Origin: Marinoscillum luteum
Lineage (GTDB): Bacteria; Bacteroidota; Bacteroidia; Cytophagales; Cyclobacteriaceae
Direction: 5' to 3'
Assembly (NCBI RefSeq): GCF_044005705.1
Contig: NZ_JBIPKE010000020.1
Coordinates: 248,001 to 312,000 of the forward strand
DNA length: 64,000 nucleotides
Shown: positions 50,495 through 58,500 of the stretch, one piece after another
Numbering within the stretch: position 1 is the first letter of the stretch
Layout of the letters: each line of letters begins with the position of its first letter
Notes under the pieces: model-generated
Databases searched by the model: none
What the model was told of the DNA's origin: nothing
The model's input: only the letters and a program-made list of their open reading frames with translations
Translations under genes and position numbers: made by a program

Positions 50495-51136
50495 ATGAAA
50501 ACTACCATACTTCTAGTAGATGACCATGATATGATCCGTGACGCCATAAAGTTCTACTTTAAGGATGATCCTGACTATGAAATATGTGAAGAAGCACAAA
50601 ATGGACTTGAGGCTCTGGAGATACTCAAAACAAAGAAAATAGACATCCTGCTCACTGACATCAATATGCCCGAAATGAACGGCATAGAGCTGATGGAGAG
50701 TGTACGACAAAATCACAAAGACCTGAAAGTACTGGTGCTCTCTATGATTAACGAGGCTAGTTATATCAATAAAATGATTGCGTTGGGAGCCTCCGGATAT
50801 GTCCTGAAAAACACCTCTAAGTCAGAAATGCGCGATGCCCTGAATAAGATCATGAAAGGTGAGGACTACTATGCAGATGCGGTGTACAAAACCATTGTTA
50901 ATAGCATAGCCCGTAAAGCCCCCAAACAAAGGCTCACCATCGATGTGCCTCTTTCGGAAAGAGAGCGTGAGATCCTCCTGCTGATCGTCAATGAATATAC
51001 CAATCAGGAAATTGCCGACAAGCTTTTCATCAGCACCCGTACCGTAGAGTCACACAAGCGAAACCTATTGGAAAAGACAGGTTGCAAGAATGTGGCTGGT
51101 TTGGTGATGTACGCCGTAGAGCGAAACATCGTTTAG
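50495..51136 (+). CDS. LuxR/NarL-family response regulator
   Basis: DNA-binding regulator of 213 aa. Receiver 1-120 with DDHDM, phospho-Asp in ILLTDINMPEMNG (near 56), and the switch Lys in YVLKNTS. The C-terminal LuxR HTH (about 148-205) reads LSEREREILLLI, YTNQEIADKLFISTRTVESHKRN. It is the last gene before the A/B array, whose four units each have the same 67-bp operator-like block, so these are the best candidate targets. Start at the ATG of 50495, since upstream residues overlap the kinase gene. Confidence 0.92.
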   Translation: MKTTILLVDDHDMIRDAIKFYFKDDPDYEICEEAQNGLEALEILKTKKIDILLTDINMPEMNGIELMESVRQNHKDLKVLVLSMINEASYINKMIALGASGYVLKNTSKSEMRDALNKIMKGEDYYADAVYKTIVNSIARKAPKQRLTIDVPLSEREREILLLIVNEYTNQEIADKLFISTRTVESHKRNLLEKTGCKNVAGLVMYAVERNIV

Positions 51137-51200
51137 AGCGTTTTCCTCCAATGTGTGGGGACAATACTTCATATTTAAGGGCTATTATATACTTTAAAAA

Positions 51201-51267
51201 TCCTGTGTGAATCACGCAGGATTTTGCGTAAATAACCCAATTATTTCTTTGCGTGAGATGCTCTAAT
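51201..51267. promoter_or_regulatory. Operator block R1 of the A/B array
   Basis: First of four related 67-base blocks. TGTGTGAATCACGCA is close to a perfect palindrome of TGCGTGA; further TGCGTGA-like half-sites occur at TTGCGTAAATAAC and TTGCGTGAGATGC; the block ends in CTCTAAT. It sits 59 bases before the first A gene. Confidence 0.75.
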
Positions 51268-51325
51268 CTAAGACTCTCGGTTTTCTGAGCTTTGTTTTAT
51301 CATTTGGAACTAACCCCAACAGAAA

Positions 51326-51778
51326 ATGAAAAAGCTAGCCGTAATCGCACTCACCATTCTTTTCATCCACACCTTAAGTGCCCAGGACATCACTGCCCGG
51401 ACATACATAGAAAAAACGGTAGTTGCCAGCAAATTGGGAACTGCCATAGGTTACATCTTCCCATGTAATGTAGAGGTGGGAGGATTCTACCAAAAAAATG
51501 CCGAATTCATGAATGGCCATGAAATTACCAAAAGGTTTTATGAAAAGGAATTTGCTGGAATGTACCTCAACCTGCCGCTGAAACACTACCGAAAAATCAA
51601 CTTTGATCTGAATATTCGTACCGGAGCTGTGAATGGAAAAAACTTTGCCATCACTCCATCACTCCTAGGATCCTATAGGCCCGTAAAAGCCATCAAAATG
51701 GGGGTTGGATTGGGCACCAGGATGTTTCGCCCCACCTTACAAGCCGCTTTATCCATAAGGCTTAGTAAGCTCCATTGA
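51326..51778 (+). CDS. Family A secreted protein, copy 1
   Basis: Exported protein of 150 aa that I do not recognise. Signal peptide about 1-19 (ending SAQ). Conserved with the other two A copies: KLGTAIGYIFPC (about 36-47), GGFYQ, RFYEKEFAGMYLNLPLKHY, FDLNIRTGAVNG, FAITPS and GVGLGTRMFRPTLQA. The alternating hydrophobic and Gly-rich strands with an invariant Cys47 fit a small beta-barrel or beta-sandwich in the periplasm or outer membrane. It heads a two-gene unit with a B gene, downstream of operator R1. This copy is more basic at the C-terminus than the others. Confidence 0.8.
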   Translation: MKKLAVIALTILFIHTLSAQDITARTYIEKTVVASKLGTAIGYIFPCNVEVGGFYQKNAEFMNGHEITKRFYEKEFAGMYLNLPLKHYRKINFDLNIRTGAVNGKNFAITPSLLGSYRPVKAIKMGVGLGTRMFRPTLQAALSIRLSKLH

Positions 51779-51835
51779 GTCACACCTCATCCTACACCGC
51801 CCAAAATTTACATCAACCTAACCAGCAGACAAATT

Positions 51836-52246
51836 ATGAACCTCATCACCACCAGTCCTAAGTACAAAAAGGATGAAAATTTATTCAGCATCAAATTTGT
51901 AGAAAACCACAACCTACTCATTATTAAGGGATGGTCCATTACACCTGAACTCAACACCTACTATCAGGCTACCCGGGAGGGCATCATACAACACCTGACT
52001 ATCAATAAAGGGCTGACCATTTATTTCTCCTACGAACTATTGCATTCTGTAACCACAAGGTTTCTTTATAACATCGTCCAAATCCTCAACCAATTTCACG
52101 TTCTTGGAAAGCGTGTAAAAATCTATTGGGTTATTGATCAATATAATGAGCAACTGATCGAACTAGGAACCGAACTGAAAGCACTTAGTCATTTCAGCTT
52201 TGACCTGTCTCTTCCAAGCACCACCCTCTCTTCTCTGCTGGACTAA
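51836..52246 (+). CDS. Family B SiaC/DUF1987-like protein, copy 1
   Basis: Cytosolic alpha/beta protein of 136 aa and the most divergent B member. The pattern LLIIKGWSITPELNTYYQ, then a helix, ITINKG..LTIYFSYELLHSVTTRFLYNIV, and the final IELGTELKALSHF aligns over its length with SiaC-type (DUF1987) regulatory phosphoproteins, which share the STAS-like fold and switch partners when phosphorylated on Ser/Thr. Here the Asn of the FN motif is His (LLHSVT), but the Thr is retained. It is 57 bases after A1. No SiaA phosphatase or SiaB kinase gene is in the window. Confidence 0.65.
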   Translation: MNLITTSPKYKKDENLFSIKFVENHNLLIIKGWSITPELNTYYQATREGIIQHLTINKGLTIYFSYELLHSVTTRFLYNIVQILNQFHVLGKRVKIYWVIDQYNEQLIELGTELKALSHFSFDLSLPSTTLSSLLD

Positions 52247-52396
52247 CTTCAGCACATCTCTTCTCATTGGCGCTATTATTAACGCCTCACCTCTTTAGCG
52301 TAATGATCTCCCTTTGAGGGACATCATATGTACAATATCTCTAAGACCTTCCCTGCCCATTCCAAGGCTCCCAATCAAAACAGTGTAGGTAAATTA

Positions 52397-52463
52397 TCCT
52401 GCGCGAAACACACATCTCATTATGTGTATAACCCAATATTCCAATTCAGTGACTCACTCTAAC
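52397..52463. promoter_or_regulatory. Operator block R2 of the A/B array
   Basis: TGCGCGAAACACACA palindrome, TATGTGTATAACCC and a final CTCTAAC, all in the same spacing as R1. A conserved CAACTTTG-CTTCATCAT stretch (about 52483-52499) lies just before the A2 start and could be a weak -7 box. The rest of the gap 52247-52521 holds no gene. Confidence 0.75.
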
Positions 52464-52521
52464 ACAGGAGCCCCCCTTGCCCCAACTTTGCTTCATCATT
52501 AAATATTTAACCGCTGAACAA

Positions 52522-52974
52522 ATGAAAAAACTAATTACATTCTCAATCGCCCTATTATTAGCCCAGGCTATTTATTCACAAGACATCACTACCAAGTCCT
52601 ACATTGAGCAAACTCAGGTTGGAAACAAATTGGGAACCGCAATAGGTTACACCTTTCCATGCAAAGTGGAAATAGGTGGCTTCTATCAGAAAACCGCCGA
52701 CTTCATGAATGCTCAGGAAATCACTGAAAGATTCTACGAAAAAGAATTCACCGGCATGTATGTCAACCTGCCCCTGAAGCACTATGGTAAACTCAATTTT
52801 GACCTGAACATCCGGACTGGGGCGGTCAATGGACAAAACTTTGCCATCACACCATCGATACTGGGATCTTACAGTCCCGTCAAAGCCATCAAATTAGGCC
52901 TGGGGCTTGGCACCAGAATGTTTCGGCCTACACTACAAGCCTCTATTAGCATCAAAATCAGCAAATTTCAATAA
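52522..52974 (+). CDS. Family A secreted protein, copy 2
   Basis: Protein of 150 aa, the same length as A1 and A3, with signal peptide about 1-19 (ending YSQ). It shares KLGTAIGYTFPC and the C-terminal GLGTRMFRPTLQASISIKIS almost residue for residue with A3, and a little less with A1. Use of the internal ATG at 52522 (not the one at 52477) gives a standard signal peptide. Paired with B2, 35 bases downstream. Function unknown. Confidence 0.8.
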   Translation: MKKLITFSIALLLAQAIYSQDITTKSYIEQTQVGNKLGTAIGYTFPCKVEIGGFYQKTADFMNAQEITERFYEKEFTGMYVNLPLKHYGKLNFDLNIRTGAVNGQNFAITPSILGSYSPVKAIKLGLGLGTRMFRPTLQASISIKISKFQ

Positions 52975-53009
52975 GAACCTCAGTACTCACACTGCTAAAA
53001 CAAAGAATC

Positions 53010-53441
53010 ATGAACGCTTACTCACTCTCTCCATCAATCAACGAAGTATCCCCCACCACAAATAGCAACCGAAAACTGCTCAGTATTAACTTCCTTGAAA
53101 ACAAAAGTCTGCTCATCATCAAAGGGTGGTCATTGACACCTGAACTCAGAACGGTCTATTCAGTGATCCTCGAGGAAATCCAAGACCACCTGGCTGTAAA
53201 CGAAGGCATCACTATCAACTTTGAATATAAAATCTTTAATGCCTTCACGGCACAGTTTCTATTCAAAGCCATCAAAACATTGAATCAAGCCAAAGCTCAG
53301 AGCAAGCAAGTCAACGTCAACTGGATTGCGGAAAAATACAACACAGAGATCTACGAAATGGGAATGGACCTTAAGGAACTTTGTGAGTTCGATTTCAATG
53401 TGAATCTGAAACATCACACCATTTCCCCCTCTCTCAACTAA
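53010..53441 (+). CDS. Family B SiaC/DUF1987-like protein, copy 2
   Basis: Cytosolic protein of 143 aa. After a variable 25-residue start comes LLSINFLENKSLLIIKGWSLTPELR, cut by strands, then ILEEIQDHLA, ITINFEYKIFNAFTAQFLFKAIKTLN, VNVNWIAEKYNTEIYEMGMDL. The last 70 residues are nearly identical to those of B3 at 760 bases further on, in DNA as well as protein, showing recent duplication or conversion. The NxxT motif (FNAFT) marks the place where SiaC is phosphorylated, though the exact residue cannot be assigned. Confidence 0.65.
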   Translation: MNAYSLSPSINEVSPTTNSNRKLLSINFLENKSLLIIKGWSLTPELRTVYSVILEEIQDHLAVNEGITINFEYKIFNAFTAQFLFKAIKTLNQAKAQSKQVNVNWIAEKYNTEIYEMGMDLKELCEFDFNVNLKHHTISPSLN

Positions 53442-53490
53442 TTTAAAAAAGTGTCCTCGAAACAGGGCCCTAATCAGCGGTGATTTGGAA

Positions 53491-53515
53491 AGGCAGCTCT
53501 CGGGCTGCCTTTTTG
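53491..53515 (+). terminator. Terminator after B2
   Basis: GGCAGC-TCTCGG-GCTGCC stem followed by TTTTT. A matching copy follows B3 and a variant follows B4. The gap 53442-53775 otherwise contains only this terminator and operator R3. Confidence 0.85.
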
Positions 53516-53637
53516 CGTAAAGCCCATCGCTTGGGGTCACACTAGCAAGTGTGGTCTGCCCCCTATCGCTCCTCTCTAGCACTATTATCTTCAAAAAACA
53601 TGCATTTCGCCTACCTCATACCACTATAGGTAAATCG

Positions 53638-53704
53638 TACTGCGCGAAACACGCATCCCGTTGTGTGAATAACTCAATTATCACATTACGTGGGACACTC
53701 TAAC
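53638..53704. promoter_or_regulatory. Operator block R3 of the A/B array
   Basis: TACTGCGCGAAACACGCA, TTGTGTGAATAAC, TTACGTGGGACACTCTAAC. Nearly identical to R4, which lies exactly 760 bases downstream. It drives B3, which has no A gene in front. Confidence 0.8.
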
Positions 53705-53775
53705 TATAGAGCTATGAAAGCGTCAACTTTACATCATCATTAAGAAGCTTTTACTCATTAACAATTGCAATCACC

Positions 53776-54201
53776 ATGAACACTCTAGCACAAATCCTCC
53801 CAGCCACCCGAACCCCAGCCATTGAAGATAAGAAGCTATTGAAGATCAGCTTTATTGAAAAGAAAAATTTTCTAAGCATCAAAGGATGGTCAGTTACACC
53901 TGAACTCAAAGTAGTCTATGCTGTACTCCTCGAAGAAATCCAGGATCACCTGGCCTCCAATGAAAGCATCACCATCAACTTTGGCTATAAAATATTTAAC
54001 CCCTTCACAGTGCAGTTTCTATTCAAAGCCATCAAAACATTGAATCAAGCCAAAGCTCAGGGCAAGCAAGTCAACGTCAATTGGATTGCGGAAAAATACA
54101 ACACAGAGATCTACGAAATGGGAATGGACCTTAAAGAACTTTGTGAGTTCGATTTCAATGTGAACCTGAAACATCACACCATTTCTCCTTCCCTCAACTA
54201 A
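53776..54201 (+). CDS. Family B SiaC/DUF1987-like protein, copy 3 (no A partner)
   Basis: Protein of 141 aa. The N-terminal 75 residues differ from B2 (start MNTLAQILPATRTPAIEDKK, phrase IKGWSVTPELKVVYAVLLEE), while the C-terminal part is nearly identical to it. The phospho-site region reads FNPFT. Unlike the other B genes it directly follows an operator block with no A gene, so the A gene of this unit was either lost or never copied. Its own terminator follows. Confidence 0.65.
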   Translation: MNTLAQILPATRTPAIEDKKLLKISFIEKKNFLSIKGWSVTPELKVVYAVLLEEIQDHLASNESITINFGYKIFNPFTVQFLFKAIKTLNQAKAQGKQVNVNWIAEKYNTEIYEMGMDLKELCEFDFNVNLKHHTISPSLN

Positions 54202-54249
54202 TTCAAAATAGCGCCCTCGAAATGGGCCTTAATCAGCGGTGATTTGAAA

Positions 54250-54275
54250 AGGCAGCTCTCGAGCTGCCTTTTTTC
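54250..54275 (+). terminator. Terminator after B3
   Basis: GGCAGCTCTCGAGCTGCC perfect palindrome followed by TTTTTT. Besides it and R4, the gap 54202-54522 shows nothing. Confidence 0.85.
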
Positions 54276-54397
54276 GTAAAGCTCCATCGCTTTGATCACG
54301 CTTCCCAAAAACAATCCACCTTCATACCCTCCCCTCAGGGCTATTACCTTCCAAAAATCATGCATTTCGCCTACCTCATACCACTATAGGTAAATCG

Positions 54398-54464
54398 TAC
54401 TGCGCGAAACACGCATCCCGTTGTGTGAATAACCGAAATATCACATTACGTGGGACACTCTAAC
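54398..54464. promoter_or_regulatory. Operator block R4 of the A/B array
   Basis: Same 67-base block as R3 with a few changes (AACCGAAATAT in the middle). TCAACTTTACATCATCAT follows at about the same distance as in R2 and R3. Confidence 0.8.
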
Positions 54465-54522
54465 ATGAGAGGCACGATAAGTTCAACTTTACATCATCAT
54501 AAAGAACTCAAAACGTACTCAC

Positions 54523-54975
54523 ATGAAAAAACTATTTACACTCGCTTTTACGATTTTTTTGGCCCAGGGAATCTATGCTCAGGGAATCACAGCCAAATCC
54601 TACATTGAACAAACTCAGGTGGGCATCAAACTAGGTACTGCCATCGGATATATTTTCCCCTGCAATGTGGAAATAGGTGGATTTCACCAAGAGCCTGCCA
54701 AATTCATTGACAACCAGGAATTGCCTTATAGATTTTACGAAAAGAAATTCACTGGCATGTACCTTAACCTGCCCTTGAAGCATTATGATTTCATAGGCTT
54801 TGACCTGAACATCCGAACAGGTGTTACCAACGGACAAAATTTTGCCATCACACCTACACTGCAGGGATATGTCAACCCTATTCCGGCGGTCAAATTAGGG
54901 CTTGGCCTGGGGACCAGAATGTTCCAGCCTACACTACAGGCCTCTATCAGCATTAAAATCAGCAAATTTCAATAA
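54523..54975 (+). CDS. Family A secreted protein, copy 3
   Basis: Exported protein of 150 aa with signal peptide about 1-19 (ending YAQ). The common A motifs are present: KLGTAIGYIFPC, GMYLNLPLKHY, FDLNIRTGVTNGQNFAITP, GLGLGTRMFQPTLQAS. It is more divergent in the middle (IGGFHQEPAKFIDNQELP) than A2. The invariant Cys47 lies right after the FP of the first motif in all three A proteins. Paired with B4, 35 bases on. Confidence 0.8.
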   Translation: MKKLFTLAFTIFLAQGIYAQGITAKSYIEQTQVGIKLGTAIGYIFPCNVEIGGFHQEPAKFIDNQELPYRFYEKKFTGMYLNLPLKHYDFIGFDLNIRTGVTNGQNFAITPTLQGYVNPIPAVKLGLGLGTRMFQPTLQASISIKISKFQ

Positions 54976-55010
54976 GAACCTTTACTACTCACACAGCTAA
55001 ACAAAGAACC

Positions 55011-55445
55011 ATGAACGCATACTCACTACACTATCCGCTGCTCCAGGAATCAGAAAACAGAAACCTTAAAGTTGACGGACCACTCAGCATCAACTTCCTG
55101 GAGAAACAAAGTCTGCTGATCATCAAAGGGTGGTCACTCAAACCAGAACTGAGAATCTGCTACAGCGTGATACTGGAAGAAATCCAGGATCACCTGGCTG
55201 CAAACGAAGGCATCACCATCAACTTTGAATATAAAATCTTCAATGCGTTTACCACACGGTTTCTCTTCCAAACCATCAAGACTCTCAATGCGGCTGTAGC
55301 TCAGGGTAAGCACATTACCATCAACTGGATTACTGAGAAATACAACACAGAAATCTATGAAATGGGGATGGACCTTCAGGGATTGTGCGACTTTGACTTT
55401 CGGATAAACCTCGCCAGCCTCACCATTTCTCCTTCCATGAACTAA
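55011..55445 (+). CDS. Family B SiaC/DUF1987-like protein, copy 4
   Basis: Protein of 144 aa beginning MNAYSLHYPLLQ, nearly the same first residues as B2 (MNAYSLSPS). Core: SLLIIKGWSLKPELRICYSV, then ITINFEYKIFNAFTTRFLFQTIKTLN and INWITEKYNTEIYEMGMDLQGLC. It keeps the FNAFT motif. It ends the array; two stacked hairpins follow before the convergent adhesin gene. Confidence 0.65.
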   Translation: MNAYSLHYPLLQESENRNLKVDGPLSINFLEKQSLLIIKGWSLKPELRICYSVILEEIQDHLAANEGITINFEYKIFNAFTTRFLFQTIKTLNAAVAQGKHITINWITEKYNTEIYEMGMDLQGLCDFDFRINLASLTISPSMN

Positions 55446-55451
55446 AAAAAA

Positions 55452-55477
55452 GAGCCCACTTCTAAAGAAGTGAGCTC
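55452..55477 (+). terminator. First hairpin after B4
   Basis: GAGCCCACTTCT and AGAAGTGAGCTC pair with one mismatch around a two-base loop; preceded by an A-run, so it could also end the opposite-strand transcript. Confidence 0.5.
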
Positions 55478-55500
55478 CAATCAGCGGTGAATTCTTGAAA

Positions 55501-55525
55501 AGGCAGCTCCCTTGGAGCTGCCTTG
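55501..55525. terminator. Second hairpin after B4 (convergent)
   Basis: GGCAGCTCC-CTT-GGAGCTGCC, a perfect 9-bp stem followed by TTGATAG. The same stem sequence follows B2 and B3, but here the T-run is short. Confidence 0.6.
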
Positions 55526-55563
55526 ATAGACCTGAAAGTCTATCCGCCTTAGTACTTATATTT

Positions 55564-58500
55564 CTATTCTTTGATCACCCTTCTGAGCACCCGCTCATTG
55601 CCCACCGTGAGGATCATCGTGTAAATACCCGGAGCCAGCACCACATTTTCTTCCATCACCAATCGCCCGGCAGATTTCTCATACCTGGCGGAAAACACCA
55701 CTCTTCCACTCAGATCAGACAAACTCAGGTGTACTTCCCCTTGATAAGGACTGGTTACATCCAGGGTAAACCGATCAGTAAATGGGTTAGGATAAATCGT
55801 CAACTCCTCCTGAAGTACACTGAGCACCACAGACTGACCTGCTAATACCTCGAAGGAAACCACCACTGGAGTCGCCGCCAGATAGTTTTCATTCCCATCC
55901 TGATTGGCCGTCACAGTGACTAAACCGGCACCTGTCGCTGTAATTGAATTACCCGAGAGGGTAACAGGTCCGGTGACCGTATAGGTAACTTCCAGACCGG
56001 ATGATGCAGTGGCCCTGAGTGCTACAGGTGCGCTGCCTACTGGAATATCATCCACATCCTCAAAAGCAATAGACTGGCTGGCCTTGTTAACCGTGAGGAC
56101 CTGCTGCACATCTGTGGCTGCTAAAAAGTTGCCGTCTCCAGACTGTGTAGCTGAGATGGTCGCTGAACCGGCGGCATGAATGGTAATGGTACTTCCGCTC
56201 ACACTGGCAACAGCCGGATCTGACGATACGTAACTAATCGACAATCCACTACTGGCAGTGGCCGTAAGGTCAAAGGCAGCATCTCCAAAGGTCTTATCCT
56301 CCAATGCTCCAAAAGTGATGCTCTGACTGGCTTTGCCGATGGTCAAACTCTGGGCAACCGAACCCGCTGCTGCGTAATTGTCATCCCCTGTCTGGCTGGC
56401 CGTGATCTCCACGGTGCCAGTAGCATGAATCGTCACTGTAGCTCCTGCAATGGTGGCAATGGACTCATCTGACGATACATAGCTTACCGACAAACCACTA
56501 CTCGCAGTGGCCGTAAGGTCAAAGGCAGCATCTCCAAAAGTCTTATCCTCCAAAGCTCCAAAAGTAATGCTCTGACTGGCTTTGCCGATGGTCAAACTCT
56601 GCGCAACTGAACCCGCTGCTGTGTAATTGTCATCTCCTGCCTGGCTAGCTGTGATCTCCACAGTGCCAGCAGCATGAATGGTCACTGTAGCCCCTGCAAT
56701 GGTGGCAATGGACTCATCTGAGGATACGTAGGTTACCGACAATCCGCTACTGGCAGTGGCCGTAAGGTCGAAGGCAGCATCTCCAAAAGTCTTATCCTCC
56801 AAAGTGCTAAAGGTGATGCTCTGACTGGCTTTGCCGATAGTCAAAGTCTGAGTAACCGAACCGGCCGCTGCATAATTGTCGTCTCCCCCATGACTGGCTG
56901 TGATCTCCACAGTGCCCGCAGCATGAATGGTCACTGTAGCCCCTGCAATGGTAGCAATGGACTCATCTGACGATGCGTAGCTTACCGACAATCCGCTGCT
57001 GGCGGTGGCCGTGAGGTCAAAGTCGGCATCTCCAAAAGCTTTATCCTCCAAAGCTCCAAAAGTGATGCTCTGACTGGCTTTGCCGATGGTCAAGGTCTGA
57101 GAGACGTCTGTAGCAGGATTATAAGTATCATCCCCAGCCTGAGAGGCGGTAATGGTCACTGATCCCACCTTGAGAATACTCACTGTGGTGCCACTCACTT
57201 TGGCGATTGCTGGATCCGATGATGCATAAGTCAGAGCCAAACCACTGCTGGATGAACCTGTGAGTGTAAAATCAGCATCCCCGAAGGCCTTGGCTGGTAA
57301 AACGTCAAAGGTGATGACCTGATCCAATTTCTCAAACACATCTGAGATAGAAATCATCAGGGATTCATCATAAGTCAGCCCGCCCGCATCTGTGGCTGTG
57401 ACAGTAATGGTGTAAGTATCCTTTGTTTCAAAATCAAATGACTCGGCAGCAGAAAGATCACTTCCTGACACGGTAAATGAATCATTATCATCCACCCCTG
57501 AGGCCAGTGAAAAAGTATGGGAATCACCTGCATCTGCATCAGCTGCACTGAGTACCCCGATCAACGTGCCCGAAGCTTCATTTTCATCGATGGCTGCCAC
57601 AGAAAGTGTAATGGCAGTTGGTGCCTCATTGAGGTCGTTTACTGTGATGGTAAATACTCCTTCTGTTTCTCCTCCGTTGCCATCATTGGCCAGTACGGTC
57701 ACTTCATAACTAGACCTGGTCTCAAAATCAAATACCTCAGCCACATACAGGGCATTGTCTGTAATGGTGAAAGCAGCATTATCCGTAGCACCATCTTTCA
57801 AACTAAAAGTGGCCTCAGCAGCGCCAGTATCCTGGTCATCGGAGCTAAAGTCTCCTACCTTGTCCCCCACTGTCGTGTTTTCATCAACTGTGCTGACACT
57901 CAGTGCCAGGTTAGTGGGTGCTTCGTTCACATCATTGGTCGAAAGCAAAAATGATTTCGTAAAAGTCAAATCGTAACCGTCGGTAACTTCCACCTCGATC
58001 AAATACTGAGGAACCTGCTCAAAATCCAATGGCACGGTAGTGACCAACTGATCACCATTAGCCACAATCGGGAAAATGGTTTGTCCTCCGATCTCAATGG
58101 AAGTCAGCACTTCGTAGCTAAAGGTATCATCTGCATCCACATCGGTGGTAGTCAGCGTACCGATGGCCGAACCCACTGCTGCGTCTTCATCTATGTCACT
58201 TTTGGAAAGTGATATATCCGTGGGAGCATCACCTACCGGCGACACATCGATGGTCATGGTATAGGTGAGTGTGCTGAGCACATCCTCTCCAGAATCATCA
58301 GCGACTTTGAAAGTGAAAGTAGCATAACCCTCCCCATTGGCATTGGCCTCTGGCGTAAAAGTCAGGAGCGTAAGGTCAGAATAGGTAACATCCGTACTCA
58401 CAGCATCACCGTCATATAGCAGATATCCCAAAGAGACATCCGAGATGATTTGTATCCCTGCAAAGAGGTCTTCATCACTATCAGCAAATGCAATATCTGA

